Counted from the first letter of the stretch, positions 1 through 8,767 are shown. The stretch: DNA of 64,000 nucleotides from JASHSH01 sp036490215 (GCA_036490215.1 DASXEH010000055.1:60053-124052), one strand, 5' to 3'. Made by a program: numbers and translations. Notes: generated from the sequence alone by a model not told the origin.

Positions 1-531
1 GTTAGCAGAGACCGGCTCGCCTTGACGCAAATGGTGGCCGGTAAAGCTACGGGTCTGGGGCGCCGGCAGATCGCCGGATTTGAAATCGGCGAGAAGCTGT
101 TCCTTCCTTTGCGCGATCTGCTGACCGAGTTGCTCGATGTCGAGCCCCGCCTCGCGCGCCTGCGCGAACATCCCTTCCGACCGCTGTTCCTCCTCGTGGA
201 CATGGTGCTTGATCAACTCGGAGAGCACTTTGACCTTGGCGGCATAGAACTCGTTGTCAGGTGACGCCTCCAGAAGCTCGGCAATGATCACCTTGGCGCC
301 ATCGTGTTCGACATAAGCCTCGTGAACTGTATCGTCTTCGATCGCGCCCGCGCATGCGGGATAGAAAATTTCTTCCTCAACCATCGTATGAACAACCAGC
401 TCGGTGCAGATTTCCTTCACGAGGTTGGTCTTGGTCCGGGAGTCTTTGGTCTTCTCGAACTTTTCGAAGAGTCCTTCCACTTTGCGGTGGTCAGCCTTCA
501 GCAAGGCGATGGCATCGTTTTTCTCGGACAT
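1..531 (-). CDS. Hemerythrin HHE-domain protein (3' end cut by window)
   Basis: An open frame of 177 codons runs from an ATG at 531 off the left edge with no stop, so the C-terminus is missing. The translation begins MSEKNDAIALLKADHRKVEG and is helical and charged. It carries hemerythrin-type iron-ligand motifs: LLKADHRKVEGLFEK near residue 15, HTMVEEEIFYPA near residue 49, EAYVEHDGAK near residue 73 and KHHVHEEEQ near residue 107. These match the HHE cation-binding family of small cytoplasmic di-iron or metal-binding proteins linked to oxygen, NO or stress sensing. It faces away from everything else in the window, so the context gives no specific role. The family call is firm and the function open. 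Confidence 0.85.
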   Translation of the reverse strand, partial: MSEKNDAIALLKADHRKVEGLFEKFEKTKDSRTKTNLVKEICTELVVHTMVEEEIFYPACAGAIEDDTVHEAYVEHDGAKVIIAELLEASPDNEFYAAKVKVLSELIKHHVHEEEQRSEGMFAQAREAGLDIEQLGQQIAQRKEQLLADFKSGDLPAPQTRSFTGHHLRQGEPVSAN

Positions 532-983
532 GGTTCCGATCCTCATCTGGAGTTTGGTTACTAAGGAACGGACCTGGCGCGACCCAGTTCCAGATTTTTA
601 TTGGTGCGAAGCAGCTACTAGCTGCCGGCGAAGGATTCGAAACTTAGAGTCTGTGATGCTCACTGCCAGAATTGGATATGCTCGATGTTATCGAGTGGTG
701 CTTTTGGGTGCTGCGATTTCGGAGTCGGCTGTTTGCCGAGCGAGTAAGAATCCTGTTCCAAAATGTCCCAAGACATTCGGTAAACAGAGGACAAGTCGGC
801 AGCTATCGGTAAATGTAAGAGGCTGATTTCAAAGAGCCGTCTAGCTAAGCCCTTGAATATCAAGAGGCTAAAAACACCTTCCTAAGCTTATGGCGAGGGT
901 TCGATTCCCGTCACCCGCTCCAGCAAAATCACGCGTCTTCTCGAGTTCGGGGTTCTGTCCTCGCCGATATGCTGGCCGAACGC
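532..983. other. Gene-poor stretch with a tRNA remnant
   Basis: About 450 bases separate the hemerythrin-like gene from the next gene. The short frames here lack convincing start sites or family resemblance. The only recognisable element is the 3' tRNA-like segment at 877-922. The part before it (about 590-870) is more AT-rich and less codon-like than its surroundings, as expected of a degraded junction. Confidence 0.5.
877..922 (+). other. 3' tRNA-Gly-like remnant, possible attachment site
   Basis: The segment ends like a bacterial glycine tRNA: T-loop TTCGATT at 901-906 and flanking bases, acceptor strand CACCCGC, discriminator T and an encoded CCA at 920-922. An anticodon-loop-like CTTCCTA lies near 878-884. 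No matching 5' half (GCGGGTG acceptor, D-arm) precedes it, and one T-stem position is mispaired, so it cannot fold as a complete tRNA. Tyrosine recombinases often integrate into tRNA 3' ends and leave such copies. No integrase is visible in the window, so the attachment-site reading is inference. Confidence 0.5.
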
Positions 984-1589
984 CTACATTTGGCCAAGTC
1001 GCCAGGCGCGGGCGAGCAGTTCGTCGAGCGTCATGACATCGGCGATGTATTTCATATTCTCAAGCGAGGCATGGTGCAGTTCGTCGCGGCCGGCAGAGCA
1101 GGCGTCGGCCACCACGGCAACCTCATAACCTGCATCGGCGGCGTGACGCACGGTGGTTTCCACGACCGAATTGGTGGAAACCCCGGCGATCACCAGCTGC
1201 TCTGCGTTCAGCGCGCGCAGCGTTTCTTCCAAGTTCGTTCCGTAGAAGGCGTTGACCCGGTTGTGCCTGATCACCGTTTCGCCTTGCACTGGGCCCAGGC
1301 CTTCGTGGAATTCCGCGCCCCAGCTACCGTCGACCATCGAATTGTTGGCGACGACGTCGCGGAAGATTTTACAGTTCTGGATCACGTCGGTGTGACCAGC
1401 GGCGAAAGCGATCCGGACATGGACGATGGCAATGCCATCGCGCCGCGCCGCAGCCAACATCGCGGCGCCTTTGACGCGGACCCGGCTCCGGCTGTCGCTG
1501 CCTTCGGCCACACCCACCTTGATGTTGCCGCGTTCGTGCAGAACCTCGTTCTGGTAGTGCAGCGGCAAAAGGACCGTGCTCATCTTCAC
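984..1589 (-). CDS. Isochorismatase-fold (cysteine hydrolase-like) protein with altered triad
   Basis: The 201-residue protein has the layout of the isochorismatase/nicotinamidase family: an N-terminal strand followed by a QN pair (residues 13-14), the NAFYGTNLEETLR block near 113-125, and VIAGVSTNSVVETTVRHAAD near 133-152. The three catalytic positions are not the usual Asp-Lys-Cys. Aligned by eye they read His11, His109 and Val142 (Ser141 beside it). The protein is therefore unlikely to use the standard cysteine mechanism and may be a different hydrolase or a binding protein. An AAGGGG ribosome site precedes the ATG. It is divergent from the aldehyde dehydrogenase gene, whose promoter region it shares, which suggests a link to the same catabolic cluster. 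Confidence 0.75.
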   Translation of the reverse strand: MKMSTVLLPLHYQNEVLHERGNIKVGVAEGSDSRSRVRVKGAAMLAAARRDGIAIVHVRIAFAAGHTDVIQNCKIFRDVVANNSMVDGSWGAEFHEGLGPVQGETVIRHNRVNAFYGTNLEETLRALNAEQLVIAGVSTNSVVETTVRHAADAGYEVAVVADACSAGRDELHHASLENMKYIADVMTLDELLARAWRLGQM

Positions 1590-1702
1590 CCCTTTTCGAT
1601 GGTCTCCTGGTCTAGCGGATGGGCGGGTGTGCGTTCAAGGAAATCGGAACCTCCCCACGTTACTTGAAGTATAAAAAATTCTGATTTTCGTCGAAAAAGG
1701 GC

Positions 1703-1720
1703 TATATTTATCTGTATACA
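1703..1720 (+). promoter_or_regulatory. Candidate promoter -10 and TGTATACA palindrome
   Basis: In the divergent gap between the hydrolase-like gene and the aldehyde dehydrogenase gene, TATATT at 1703-1708 could serve as a -10 box. It is followed at once by the perfect 8-bp palindrome TGTATACA at 1713-1720. Such GT-centred short palindromes are typical of GntR/FadR-type operators. No GntR gene is in the window, so the regulator is unknown. Confidence 0.3.
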
Positions 1721-1796
1721 ACGTGCTTCGCGAACTGGCGGGGGCCCGGGCGCGACGACCGTCTTCGAGACCGACTTTCACAGGGGAGAATTCAGG

Positions 1797-3272
1797 ATGA
1801 GCGGGAAGCCTTGGGAGATCGTTGACAAAGTACCAACCTACAAACTTTTCATCGACGGCAAGTGGGTCCAATCGTCTCGCAATTCGGTGGTGGACGATTT
1901 TAATCCCACCAATGGCGAGCTCTTTGCCCGGATTCAGCAGGCTGGTCCTGAAGAAGTCGAGGCCGCGCTGGCTTCGGCGTATCGCGCCAAAGATACTTGG
2001 GGCAATAGCCTGGTGGCCGAGCGCGCCGGTGTGCTGCTCAAGGCCGCCGATGTTCTGGCATCGCGGGTCGACGAAATCCGCGAAGTGTTGATCGACGAAT
2101 CGGGTTCGACTTTCGGGAAGTCGATGTTCGAGGTGTTCTATTGCATCGACCTGCTGCGCAGCGCGGCCGGCGATGCACGCCATGTGTTCGGCGAAACCAT
2201 GCCGATGACCCAGCCCGGCCAGCTCTCGATGACTGTGCGCCGGCCGCTTGGCGTGATCGCAGGCATCGCGCCCTTCAATGCGCCCTTCCTTCTGGCGCTG
2301 AAGAAGGTTGCCCTGGCACTCGCGGCAGGCAACACCTTCGTGCTGAAGCCGTCGGAAGAGACGCCGGTTACCGGCCTCAAGATCGCCGAAATCTTCGAAG
2401 CAGCCGGCTTGCCGGCGGGTGTGCTGAACGTGATCCCCGGCCCGGCTTCGGAAGTCGGTGCCAAACTGGTGAGCGATCCGCGCGTGCGCATGATCACCTT
2501 CACCGGCTCGACCAAAACCGGCCATTATCTGGCTGTGGAAGCCGCCAAGAACCGCAAGAAGTTCACCCTCGAACTTGGCGGGAAGAGCCCGCTGATCGTG
2601 CTCAAGGATGCGGATATCGACTATGCGGTGAACGCCGCGGCCTTCGGCATCTACTTCCATCAGGGCCAGGTGTGCATGGCCAATTCGAAGGTGATCGTCG
2701 AGGAGCCGCTCTACGACCAGTTCTGCGAGAAGTTCGTCAAGAAGACCCAGACCGTCAAAGTAGGCGATCCCCACCAGCCCGACACGGTGATCGGGCCGCT
2801 GATCCGCAAGAACCAATGCGGCTTCATCGACGGTCATATCGAGGACGCCAAGCAGAAGGGCGCCAAAGTGTTGACCGGCGGTACCCACAAGGATCAGTTC
2901 TACAGCCCCACCGTGCTTGCGGGTGTCAGCGACGATATGCGCGTCTATCACGAGGAAAGCTTCGGCCCGGTCGTCTCGATCATCAAAGCCAAGGATTCCG
3001 AGGATGCGCTGCGCATCGCCAACGACACCTCCTACGGCCTGTCGTCGGGTGTGATCACCAACGATATGCAGAAGGCGTTCGACCTCTCCATGCGCATCGA
3101 AGCCGGCATGGTGCATATCAATGATTGCACCGTGGCCGATGAGCCGCATGTCCCGTTCGGCGGCGTCAAGAATAGCGGCGTCGGACGAGAAGGCGGCCGC
3201 TATTCGATGGACGAGATGACCGAGCTCAAGTGGATCACGGTGCAGATGGGGCAGCGCCAGTTCCCGTTCTGA
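1797..3272 (+). CDS. NAD(P)-dependent aldehyde dehydrogenase
   Basis: The 491-residue length and motifs are those of the aldehyde dehydrogenase superfamily: the nucleotide-binding FTGSTKTG near residue 240, the general base in ELGGKSP (Glu259) and the catalytic nucleophile in GQGQVC-type context (HQGQVCMANSK, Cys293). It oxidises an aldehyde to the acid with NAD(P)+ in the cytoplasm. The sequence resembles the vanillin/benzaldehyde/salicylaldehyde branch, which fits a cluster with a Rieske oxygenase and an extradiol-type dioxygenase, but the substrate is inferred. A GGGGAG sequence lies about 9 bases before the ATG. The gene is convergent with the transporter operon, whose last gene ends 24 bases away. 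Confidence 0.9.
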   Translation: MSGKPWEIVDKVPTYKLFIDGKWVQSSRNSVVDDFNPTNGELFARIQQAGPEEVEAALASAYRAKDTWGNSLVAERAGVLLKAADVLASRVDEIREVLIDESGSTFGKSMFEVFYCIDLLRSAAGDARHVFGETMPMTQPGQLSMTVRRPLGVIAGIAPFNAPFLLALKKVALALAAGNTFVLKPSEETPVTGLKIAEIFEAAGLPAGVLNVIPGPASEVGAKLVSDPRVRMITFTGSTKTGHYLAVEAAKNRKKFTLELGGKSPLIVLKDADIDYAVNAAAFGIYFHQGQVCMANSKVIVEEPLYDQFCEKFVKKTQTVKVGDPHQPDTVIGPLIRKNQCGFIDGHIEDAKQKGAKVLTGGTHKDQFYSPTVLAGVSDDMRVYHEESFGPVVSIIKAKDSEDALRIANDTSYGLSSGVITNDMQKAFDLSMRIEAGMVHINDCTVADEPHVPFGGVKNSGVGREGGRYSMDEMTELKWITVQMGQRQFPF

Positions 3273-3296
3273 CCGCAAGCTTTGGGCGGTCCGGCG

Positions 3297-4022
3297 CTAA
3301 TGCGCCAGGCCGCCCAGATAGCTCGCCCGCACATGCGGGTCGGTCTTGAGATCGGCCGGCGAACCTTCCACGGTGATCCGGCCGTTTTCCATTACATAGC
3401 CATAGTCGGCGATGTTGAGCGTGCCCATCAGGTCCTGCTCGACGATCAGAATCGAATGACCGTCGTCGCGGATGGTCTTGATGGTGTCGAACATCTGCGC
3501 AGCCACCTGAGGCGCGAGGCCCAAACTGGGCTCATCGAGCAACAGCAGGCTCGGTTCCGACATCATACCGCGCGCCAGAGCCAGCATCTGTTGCTCGCCG
3601 CCCGACAGCGCGCCGGCCGATTGCCGCCGCCGCTCGCGCAGCTTGGGAAACATGGCGTACATCTTCTCGAAGCGCGCCGCCCGGCCCTTACGGGCCCGCG
3701 GCGTGTACGCGCCGAGAAGCAGATTCTCTTCCACCGAAAGATCGGGAAACACTAACCGTCCCTCGGGCACCAAGGCCATGCCGGCCGCCACCCGTTGGTC
3801 CGGCCCTGTGCGATCCATGGGATTGCCCGCGAACAGCAGCGTTCCAGCAGTATGCATAAGCACGCCGGCGATCGTGCGCATCAGCGTCGTCTTGCCGGCG
3901 CCGTTGCTGCCGAGCAAGGCGGTGATCGAGCCCTTGCGCACCGTGATCGACACGCCGTGCAGCACCTGGATCTCGCCATAGCCCGACACGATGTCGCGGC
4001 ATTCCACCAGCATGTCGCTCAT
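3297..4022 (-). CDS. livF: Branched-chain/aromatic acid ABC importer, ATPase LivF
   Basis: The 241-residue ABC ATPase has Walker A GSNGAGKT, signature LSGGEQQMLALARG and Walker B LLLLDEPSLGLAP, followed by a switch His in ILIVEQDL context typical of LivF. The start at 4022 is chosen because its ATG overlaps the livG stop by 4 bases (ATGA), the same coupling used at the next two junctions. A longer frame to 4133 would run into livG. It is the last gene of the importer operon. With LivG it would energise uptake through LivH/LivM. Neighbouring catabolic genes suggest the substrate is an aromatic or amide-derived acid rather than leucine. Confidence 0.93.
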   Translation of the reverse strand: MSDMLVECRDIVSGYGEIQVLHGVSITVRKGSITALLGSNGAGKTTLMRTIAGVLMHTAGTLLFAGNPMDRTGPDQRVAAGMALVPEGRLVFPDLSVEENLLLGAYTPRARKGRAARFEKMYAMFPKLRERRRQSAGALSGGEQQMLALARGMMSEPSLLLLDEPSLGLAPQVAAQMFDTIKTIRDDGHSILIVEQDLMGTLNIADYGYVMENGRITVEGSPADLKTDPHVRASYLGGLAH

Positions 4023-4750
4023 TGTGCCGTCACCCCCAGATAGGCGCTCAGCGTCTTGGGATCCTTGGCAACTTCGGCGGGTGTTCCCTCGGCGATCTTC
4101 TGGCCGTGATGCAGCACGACAATGCGCTGGCATAGCGCCATCAGCGCACGGGTGACGTGCTCGATCATCACGATGGTGACCTCGTGGCTTTTGTGGAACT
4201 CGCGAATCACATCCACGGCCGCGGTCACTTCGGTCGGTGTGAGGCCGGCGAGAACCTCATCGAGCAGCAGCAGACGCGGCTCGGTCGCCAAGCTGCGGGC
4301 GATTTCGAGGCGCTTGCGGCCAGCCAACGTCAGGTGTCGGGCCAGCAGATCGGCGCGGTCGGCGAGGCCCAGGCGTTCCAGGATCGCCATCGCTTTCGCT
4401 TTCGCTGCGCCGGCGGACCGTTCGCGACCCCGGCCATAGAACGCGCCGAGCATCACATTCTCCAGCACGGTCATATTGCCGAAGGGACGGACGATCTGGA
4501 AGGTGCGGGCGACGCCGCGGCGGCTGATATGGTCGGGTCTCAGCCCATCGATGCGTTGGTCGGCGAAAGTGATGGTGCCGCGATTGGGCCGCAGGTTGCC
4601 GGCGATGACGCTGAACAGCGTGGTCTTGCCCGCGCCATTGGCGCCCATGATGCCGACGAACTCGCGCTCCGCGACGGCGAAAGAAATATCGTTCAGCGCC
4701 ACCACGCCGCTGAATGTCTTGCCGACGCTGTCGATGGTAAGCAGGCTCAT
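4019..4750 (-). CDS. livG: Branched-chain/aromatic acid ABC importer, ATPase LivG
   Basis: The 243-residue ATPase has Walker A GANGAGKT, a LivG-style signature region LAGRKRLEIARSL and Walker B LLLLDEVLAGL. LivG proteins usually carry this modified signature in place of LSGGQ. The ATG at 4750 overlaps the livM stop (ATGA), indicating translational coupling. It forms the cytoplasmic ATPase pair with LivF. Nothing is truncated or unusual. Confidence 0.93.
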   Translation of the reverse strand: MSLLTIDSVGKTFSGVVALNDISFAVAEREFVGIMGANGAGKTTLFSVIAGNLRPNRGTITFADQRIDGLRPDHISRRGVARTFQIVRPFGNMTVLENVMLGAFYGRGRERSAGAAKAKAMAILERLGLADRADLLARHLTLAGRKRLEIARSLATEPRLLLLDEVLAGLTPTEVTAAVDVIREFHKSHEVTIVMIEHVTRALMALCQRIVVLHHGQKIAEGTPAEVAKDPKTLSAYLGVTAQ

Positions 4751-5679
4751 GTGGGTCTGGCCGCTGTGGGTTTAGCCGCGAAGGCGCGCTGCAGCCGCCC
4801 ATAGACGCCGCCCGGCATCCAGATGACGACGCCAATCAGCAACACGCCGACGATGATCATGTAGAGTTGCGGCAGGTTGGCCCACAACAGTTCCTGCAGC
4901 ACGACCAGAAGCGCTACGCCCAAGAGCGGGCCGAACGGCCGGTCGCTGCCGCCGATGACGGCCATGGTGACGATCAGCACCGAGGTCTGCGGGTTGAAGA
5001 TCTGCAACGGATCGAAATAAGTCGAGCGCAGGATCAGCAGGCTACCGACCATGCCGGGAATGATCGCCGAGAGGACGAAGGCTGCCAGCTTGAACCAACT
5101 CACCGACACGCCGATGGTCTCGGCTGCCTCCTCGTTTTCGCGGATCGCGCGCAAACCGGCGCCGAAGCGTGAATCGCGCACCAAAAGCGCGATCATCACG
5201 CTGGCCCATGCCAGCCCCAGGCCGATGAAATAGAGGTCGTTGATGTCGGGCGCTGCGAAAAGCGTACGGCCGGCCTGCGACAACGCCGACTCGATATTGA
5301 CGATGATGAACTTGACCAGTTCCGATACGCCGAAGGTCAGGATGACGAAATAGGGGCCGCGTACCCGCAAGCAGGGATAGCCGATCACCGCCGCCAGCGC
5401 GCCGGCCGACAAGCCCGTCAGCGGGATGATCGTCCACAGCGGGATCTCCATCCAGGTCAGCGCCGCGACATAGGCGCCCAGTCCGATGAAGACGACATGG
5501 CCCAGCGAGACGTAGCCGGTCATCCCCGAGATGATGATCCAGCTCTCGGCCAGCGCGATCCAGGTGACCAGTTCGAAGAAGAAGCCGGTGTAATAGTCAT
5601 TGCCGAGCCAGGGCAGGGCGATCGCGAGGAGTGCGACCAGTGTGACCAGGCCCAGCGTGCGGTTGAGGTGTGGGTTCAT
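4747..5679 (-). CDS. livM: Branched-chain/aromatic acid ABC importer, permease LivM
   Basis: The 310-residue membrane protein has about nine hydrophobic segments and the LivM-family block AIRENEEAAETIGVSVSWFK, the cytoplasmic loop that contacts the ATPase. It begins MNPHLNRTLGLVTLVALLAI, placing the first membrane segment at the N-terminus. The ATG overlaps the livH stop by 4 bases. It should form the transmembrane heterodimer with LivH. Confidence 0.93.
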   Translation of the reverse strand: MNPHLNRTLGLVTLVALLAIALPWLGNDYYTGFFFELVTWIALAESWIIISGMTGYVSLGHVVFIGLGAYVAALTWMEIPLWTIIPLTGLSAGALAAVIGYPCLRVRGPYFVILTFGVSELVKFIIVNIESALSQAGRTLFAAPDINDLYFIGLGLAWASVMIALLVRDSRFGAGLRAIRENEEAAETIGVSVSWFKLAAFVLSAIIPGMVGSLLILRSTYFDPLQIFNPQTSVLIVTMAVIGGSDRPFGPLLGVALLVVLQELLWANLPQLYMIIVGVLLIGVVIWMPGGVYGRLQRAFAAKPTAARPT

Positions 5680-6554
5680 GTGCGGGCCCGTTTCGTGCCG
5701 AACAGGCCTTGCGGCCGCAGCAGCAGCACAGCGATGAACACCGCGTAGATCATGATGGACCGGTAGCTGGGTGCGGTCAGGGCCACGCCGAAAGTCTCAA
5801 GCACGCCCAGCAGCAGGCCGCCGAAAAGGCTGCCGAGCATATTGCCCAACCCGCCCAGGATCACGACGACGAAGGCAATCACGGTGAAGGGAAAGCCCAT
5901 ATAGGGCGAAATCTGTTCGGTCATGCTGACCAGCACGCCGGCCAGGCCCGCCACGGCGAAACCGAGGCAGAAGCAAATCATGTCGATCCGCGCCACCGGA
6001 ATGCCGACCAGGGCCGAGGCCTCGCGCTGTTGGATCAGCGCCTTGATCGCGATGCCCAGCGTGGAGAGACGGAAGAAGGCAACGGCACCGATGCAGACCG
6101 CTCCGGCGATGGCAAGCGCCACCAGCTTACTGATCGGCGTTTGCGCTGGCCCGATATGGACGATCTGCTCGAGATAGTGATAGGCGCGCTGATCGGGCGT
6201 AAACAGCAGCGCGGTCACATTCTGGATGATGATCGAGGCGCCGAAGAACACCAGCAGCGAGTTGGCTTCGATGCGCTCGACGAATTCGCGCGAGCGCATG
6301 GCGCGTTTGAAGATGCCGAAATAGAAGGCTGCGCCCAGCGCCACAGTGAACGGGATGGCAAGAAAGATCGCGATGATCGGGCTCAGGCCGAGAAGGGTGA
6401 TACCCCAATAGGCGATATAAGCGCCGATCATCACGAACTCGCCATGGGCGACGTTCAACAGCCGCATGGTGCCGTAAATCAGGTTCAACCCCAGCGCGAT
6501 CAGCGCATAGAGCGACCCCTGAACCAATGCAGCGATCAAAAGTTGGGTGGACAT
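5676..6554 (-). CDS. livH: Branched-chain/aromatic acid ABC importer, permease LivH
   Basis: The 292-residue permease shows the family start (QGSLYALIALGLNLIYG), the HGEFVMIGAY motif typical of LivH, and the ATPase-contact loop ALIQQREASALVGIPVARID. It lies 81 bases downstream of the binding-protein gene, a usual gap in such operons because the binding protein is made in excess. The gap holds a modest GCTGG/CCAGC inverted repeat that might trim downstream transcription, but the stem is too short for confidence. Confidence 0.93.
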   Translation of the reverse strand: MSTQLLIAALVQGSLYALIALGLNLIYGTMRLLNVAHGEFVMIGAYIAYWGITLLGLSPIIAIFLAIPFTVALGAAFYFGIFKRAMRSREFVERIEANSLLVFFGASIIIQNVTALLFTPDQRAYHYLEQIVHIGPAQTPISKLVALAIAGAVCIGAVAFFRLSTLGIAIKALIQQREASALVGIPVARIDMICFCLGFAVAGLAGVLVSMTEQISPYMGFPFTVIAFVVVILGGLGNMLGSLFGGLLLGVLETFGVALTAPSYRSIMIYAVFIAVLLLRPQGLFGTKRART

Positions 6555-6635
6555 GCGCGCCTGTCCTGCCCCTACCCCACAAGACCGTTCAAAAAGAACA
6601 TCACCAAGCTGGCCCGCGCGCTGACCAGCACCACG

Positions 6636-7799
6636 TTACTTCATCTCCAGCTTCGCCGTAGCGGCCTTTTCCGGCCACACGATCTGGTACTGGTCCTTCT
6701 GGTACTGGAGGAACATGGTCGGCGTCGTGGCATTGACCACGCCGTTGAACTTCACCGGCCCGTCAATGGTATCGAAGGTATCGGTGGCAAATTCGGTCTT
6801 GAGCTTCTCGTGGTCGAGGCCGACCTTGGCCACGGCCGCCTGGAGGATCTCGCAGGACTCGTACGACAACGACGAGTCGAGATAGTCAGGCGCGTCCTTA
6901 TACTTCGCCTCATAGGCGTCATAGAATGCCTTGGCTTTCGCATTCAGCGACGGGCTCCAGTGGCCCATCGTGATCAGGCCTTCGAGCTTGTCGCCGAAGA
7001 TGTGCGTGAAGAACGAGGCGGTCGGGCCAACCAGCATGAACTGGACCTTCGGATGAAGGCCGAGCTCGGCTGACTGCTTGGTGTAGAGCACCGAGTCGCC
7101 CGGCATCGAGAGCGAGATCTCGGCATCCGGGTTGGCGGCCTTCACCTTGGTGATCACGGCGGTCATGTCTTTGATGTCCACCGGGTAGTCGGCTTCGGCG
7201 ACGACCTGGATGCCGGCCGCCTTGAGGCCTTCCATCATGTATTTCTTGTTCTCGAGCGAGAAGATGTACTGCGCCGTGGTGACGGCAACGGTTTTCACGC
7301 CCTGGCTCTTGAGGAGCAGCGGAAGCTGCTTGCCCATCTCGTCGGGCAGTGCCGAAGTCGGGAACCAGATATAGCCCGGCTTCATGCTGCGCAGAATGAC
7401 CGAGGCGGCGGTGTCGCCCACCATCGGGAACTTGTGGCGTTCGAGAACGCCGGCCACGGCGATGTGGTGCGGCGTGCCCCACGGGCCGAGCAGCAGATCA
7501 ACCTTGTCCTCGACGATCAGCTTTTCGTAAATCTTCGCGGCCTGTGCCGGATCGGACTGGTCGTCGTATTGCACGAACTGGACGAGGCGCTTGCCGCCAC
7601 CGGCGACTTCGATGCCGCCCGCGGCGTTCACCTGGTCGCGCCACAAATCATAAGCCTGCTCCTGCGAAGGCGCGGCCGGCGCATAGATACCCGTCTTCGG
7701 AAGCGAAAAACCGATCTTGATCGGATCGGCAGCATAGGCGCCACCCACGAAAGCAAGTGACACAGCAGCGGCCGCAGCCGCCGTCAATAAACCTTTCAT
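6636..7799 (-). CDS. Periplasmic substrate-binding protein of liv-type importer
   Basis: The 387-residue protein starts with a Sec signal peptide (MKGLLTAAAAAAVSLAFVGG, cleavage likely after AYA) followed by DPIKIGFSLPKTGIYAP, the N-terminal strand of the Leu/Ile/Val-binding fold (Peripla_BP_6). Two ATG codons lie in tandem (7802 and 7799) behind a strong AGGGAGGGGG site. The second gives better spacing and the usual K-rich start. Family members in catabolic clusters bind aromatic acids, amides or urea as often as branched-chain amino acids. It is the first importer gene, about 180 bases after the short-chain dehydrogenase gene, and may share that transcript or have its own promoter. Confidence 0.9.
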   Translation of the reverse strand: MKGLLTAAAAAAVSLAFVGGAYAADPIKIGFSLPKTGIYAPAAPSQEQAYDLWRDQVNAAGGIEVAGGGKRLVQFVQYDDQSDPAQAAKIYEKLIVEDKVDLLLGPWGTPHHIAVAGVLERHKFPMVGDTAASVILRSMKPGYIWFPTSALPDEMGKQLPLLLKSQGVKTVAVTTAQYIFSLENKKYMMEGLKAAGIQVVAEADYPVDIKDMTAVITKVKAANPDAEISLSMPGDSVLYTKQSAELGLHPKVQFMLVGPTASFFTHIFGDKLEGLITMGHWSPSLNAKAKAFYDAYEAKYKDAPDYLDSSLSYESCEILQAAVAKVGLDHEKLKTEFATDTFDTIDGPVKFNGVVNATTPTMFLQYQKDQYQIVWPEKAATAKLEMK

Positions 7800-7978
7800 C
7801 ATCCCCCTCCCTCTGCAAACCGTCACCGCACGGTCCGGAAACCACCCGACGCGAAAAATTCCGGAAGCCCGGTCCCGGGTTTGAAACGCTAAGAAATCCG
7901 CACCGCAAGCCTAGGACAAGATATTTTAAGTGTCAAAGATAGAGACGCACTTGAGTCGTCGAATGGTCGCTTTGTTAT

Positions 7979-8767
7979 CTATTCCGAGAGCCGGCCCATG
8001 GCAGGCTTGCCGCCATCCGGGCCGATCGAGGCATAGCCGCCATCGACCGGCAGATCGACGCCGGTGATGAAGGACGCATCGTCGGAGCAGAGATAAAGCA
8101 CCGCCTGGGCAACCTCTTCGGCATTACCGACGCGGCCCAGCGGATGATAGTCGCGCGCCACGCGATCCGCCTTGGCGCGGTCGCCCTTCGTGGCGCGATC
8201 GATGGAAGCCGACCACGTCCAGCCCGGCGACACGGCGTTGACGCGGATATGGTCAGGCGCCAATTCGACCGCCTCATTGCGGGTGAGCTGGAAGATCGCG
8301 GCCTTGGCAGCTGGATAAAGCGCACGCCCCGCTTGCCCAAACTTGCCGGCGACACTGGATAGGTTGACCACCGCACCGCCACCGCGCCGCTTCATCTCGG
8401 GCGCTACGGCGTGCACGAACATTGCGCCGCTCACCAGATTGACGTTGAGTGAGGCCAGCCATTCTTCGCGTGTCGATTGCAGGCCGCGGTCGAGATAGCT
8501 GACCGCGCCGTTGACCAGGAAATCGACGCCGCCGAAGGCGGATACCGCTTCGGCAATGCAGGCCGCGATGCCTTCGTCACGCGTGACGTCGGTTCGCTTG
8601 AACCGGGTATTCGGGCCAAGCGCCTTCGCCAAGGCTTGGCCTTGCTCCTCAGCGATATCGGCCACGATGGAGTTTGCACCCTCTGCATGGAACGCACGCA
8701 CCACCGCCGCGCCGATACTGGTGGCGCCGCCGCTGATGATGGCCGTCTTGCCTGCGATCCCCTTCAT
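7979..8767 (-). CDS. Short-chain dehydrogenase next to Rieske oxygenase
   Basis: The 262-residue classical SDR has a cofactor motif in SGGATSIGAAVV (residues about 11-22, a slight variant of TGxxxGxG), a catalytic Ser in NLSSVAG, and YPAAK as the YxxxK pair. Its ATG at 8767 overlaps the stop of the oxygenase beta-subunit gene by 4 bases, so an earlier in-frame start was rejected. Coupled to a ring-hydroxylating oxygenase, it could oxidise a cis-dihydrodiol to a catechol, as in many aromatic pathways. Other alcohol substrates cannot be excluded. Confidence 0.88.
   Translation of the reverse strand: MKGIAGKTAIISGGATSIGAAVVRAFHAEGANSIVADIAEEQGQALAKALGPNTRFKRTDVTRDEGIAACIAEAVSAFGGVDFLVNGAVSYLDRGLQSTREEWLASLNVNLVSGAMFVHAVAPEMKRRGGGAVVNLSSVAGKFGQAGRALYPAAKAAIFQLTRNEAVELAPDHIRVNAVSPGWTWSASIDRATKGDRAKADRVARDYHPLGRVGNAEEVAQAVLYLCSDDASFITGVDLPVDGGYASIGPDGGKPAMGRLSE

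Noticed and set aside
877..922. Reading the tRNA-like segment as a functional tRNA or as tmRNA
   Set aside because: There is no 5' acceptor or D-arm partner, and the acceptor sequence CACCCGC does not fit tmRNA, so only a fragment is supported.
1635..3278. A 547-codon minus-strand open frame opposite the aldehyde dehydrogenase gene
   Set aside because: It is the antisense of a well-recognised gene, His/Arg/Gly-rich with no domain, as GC-rich third positions often create.
5670..7073. A 467-codon plus-strand frame across livH and the binding protein gene
   Set aside because: It spans two real genes on the other strand and is Gln/His/Asp-rich without domains.
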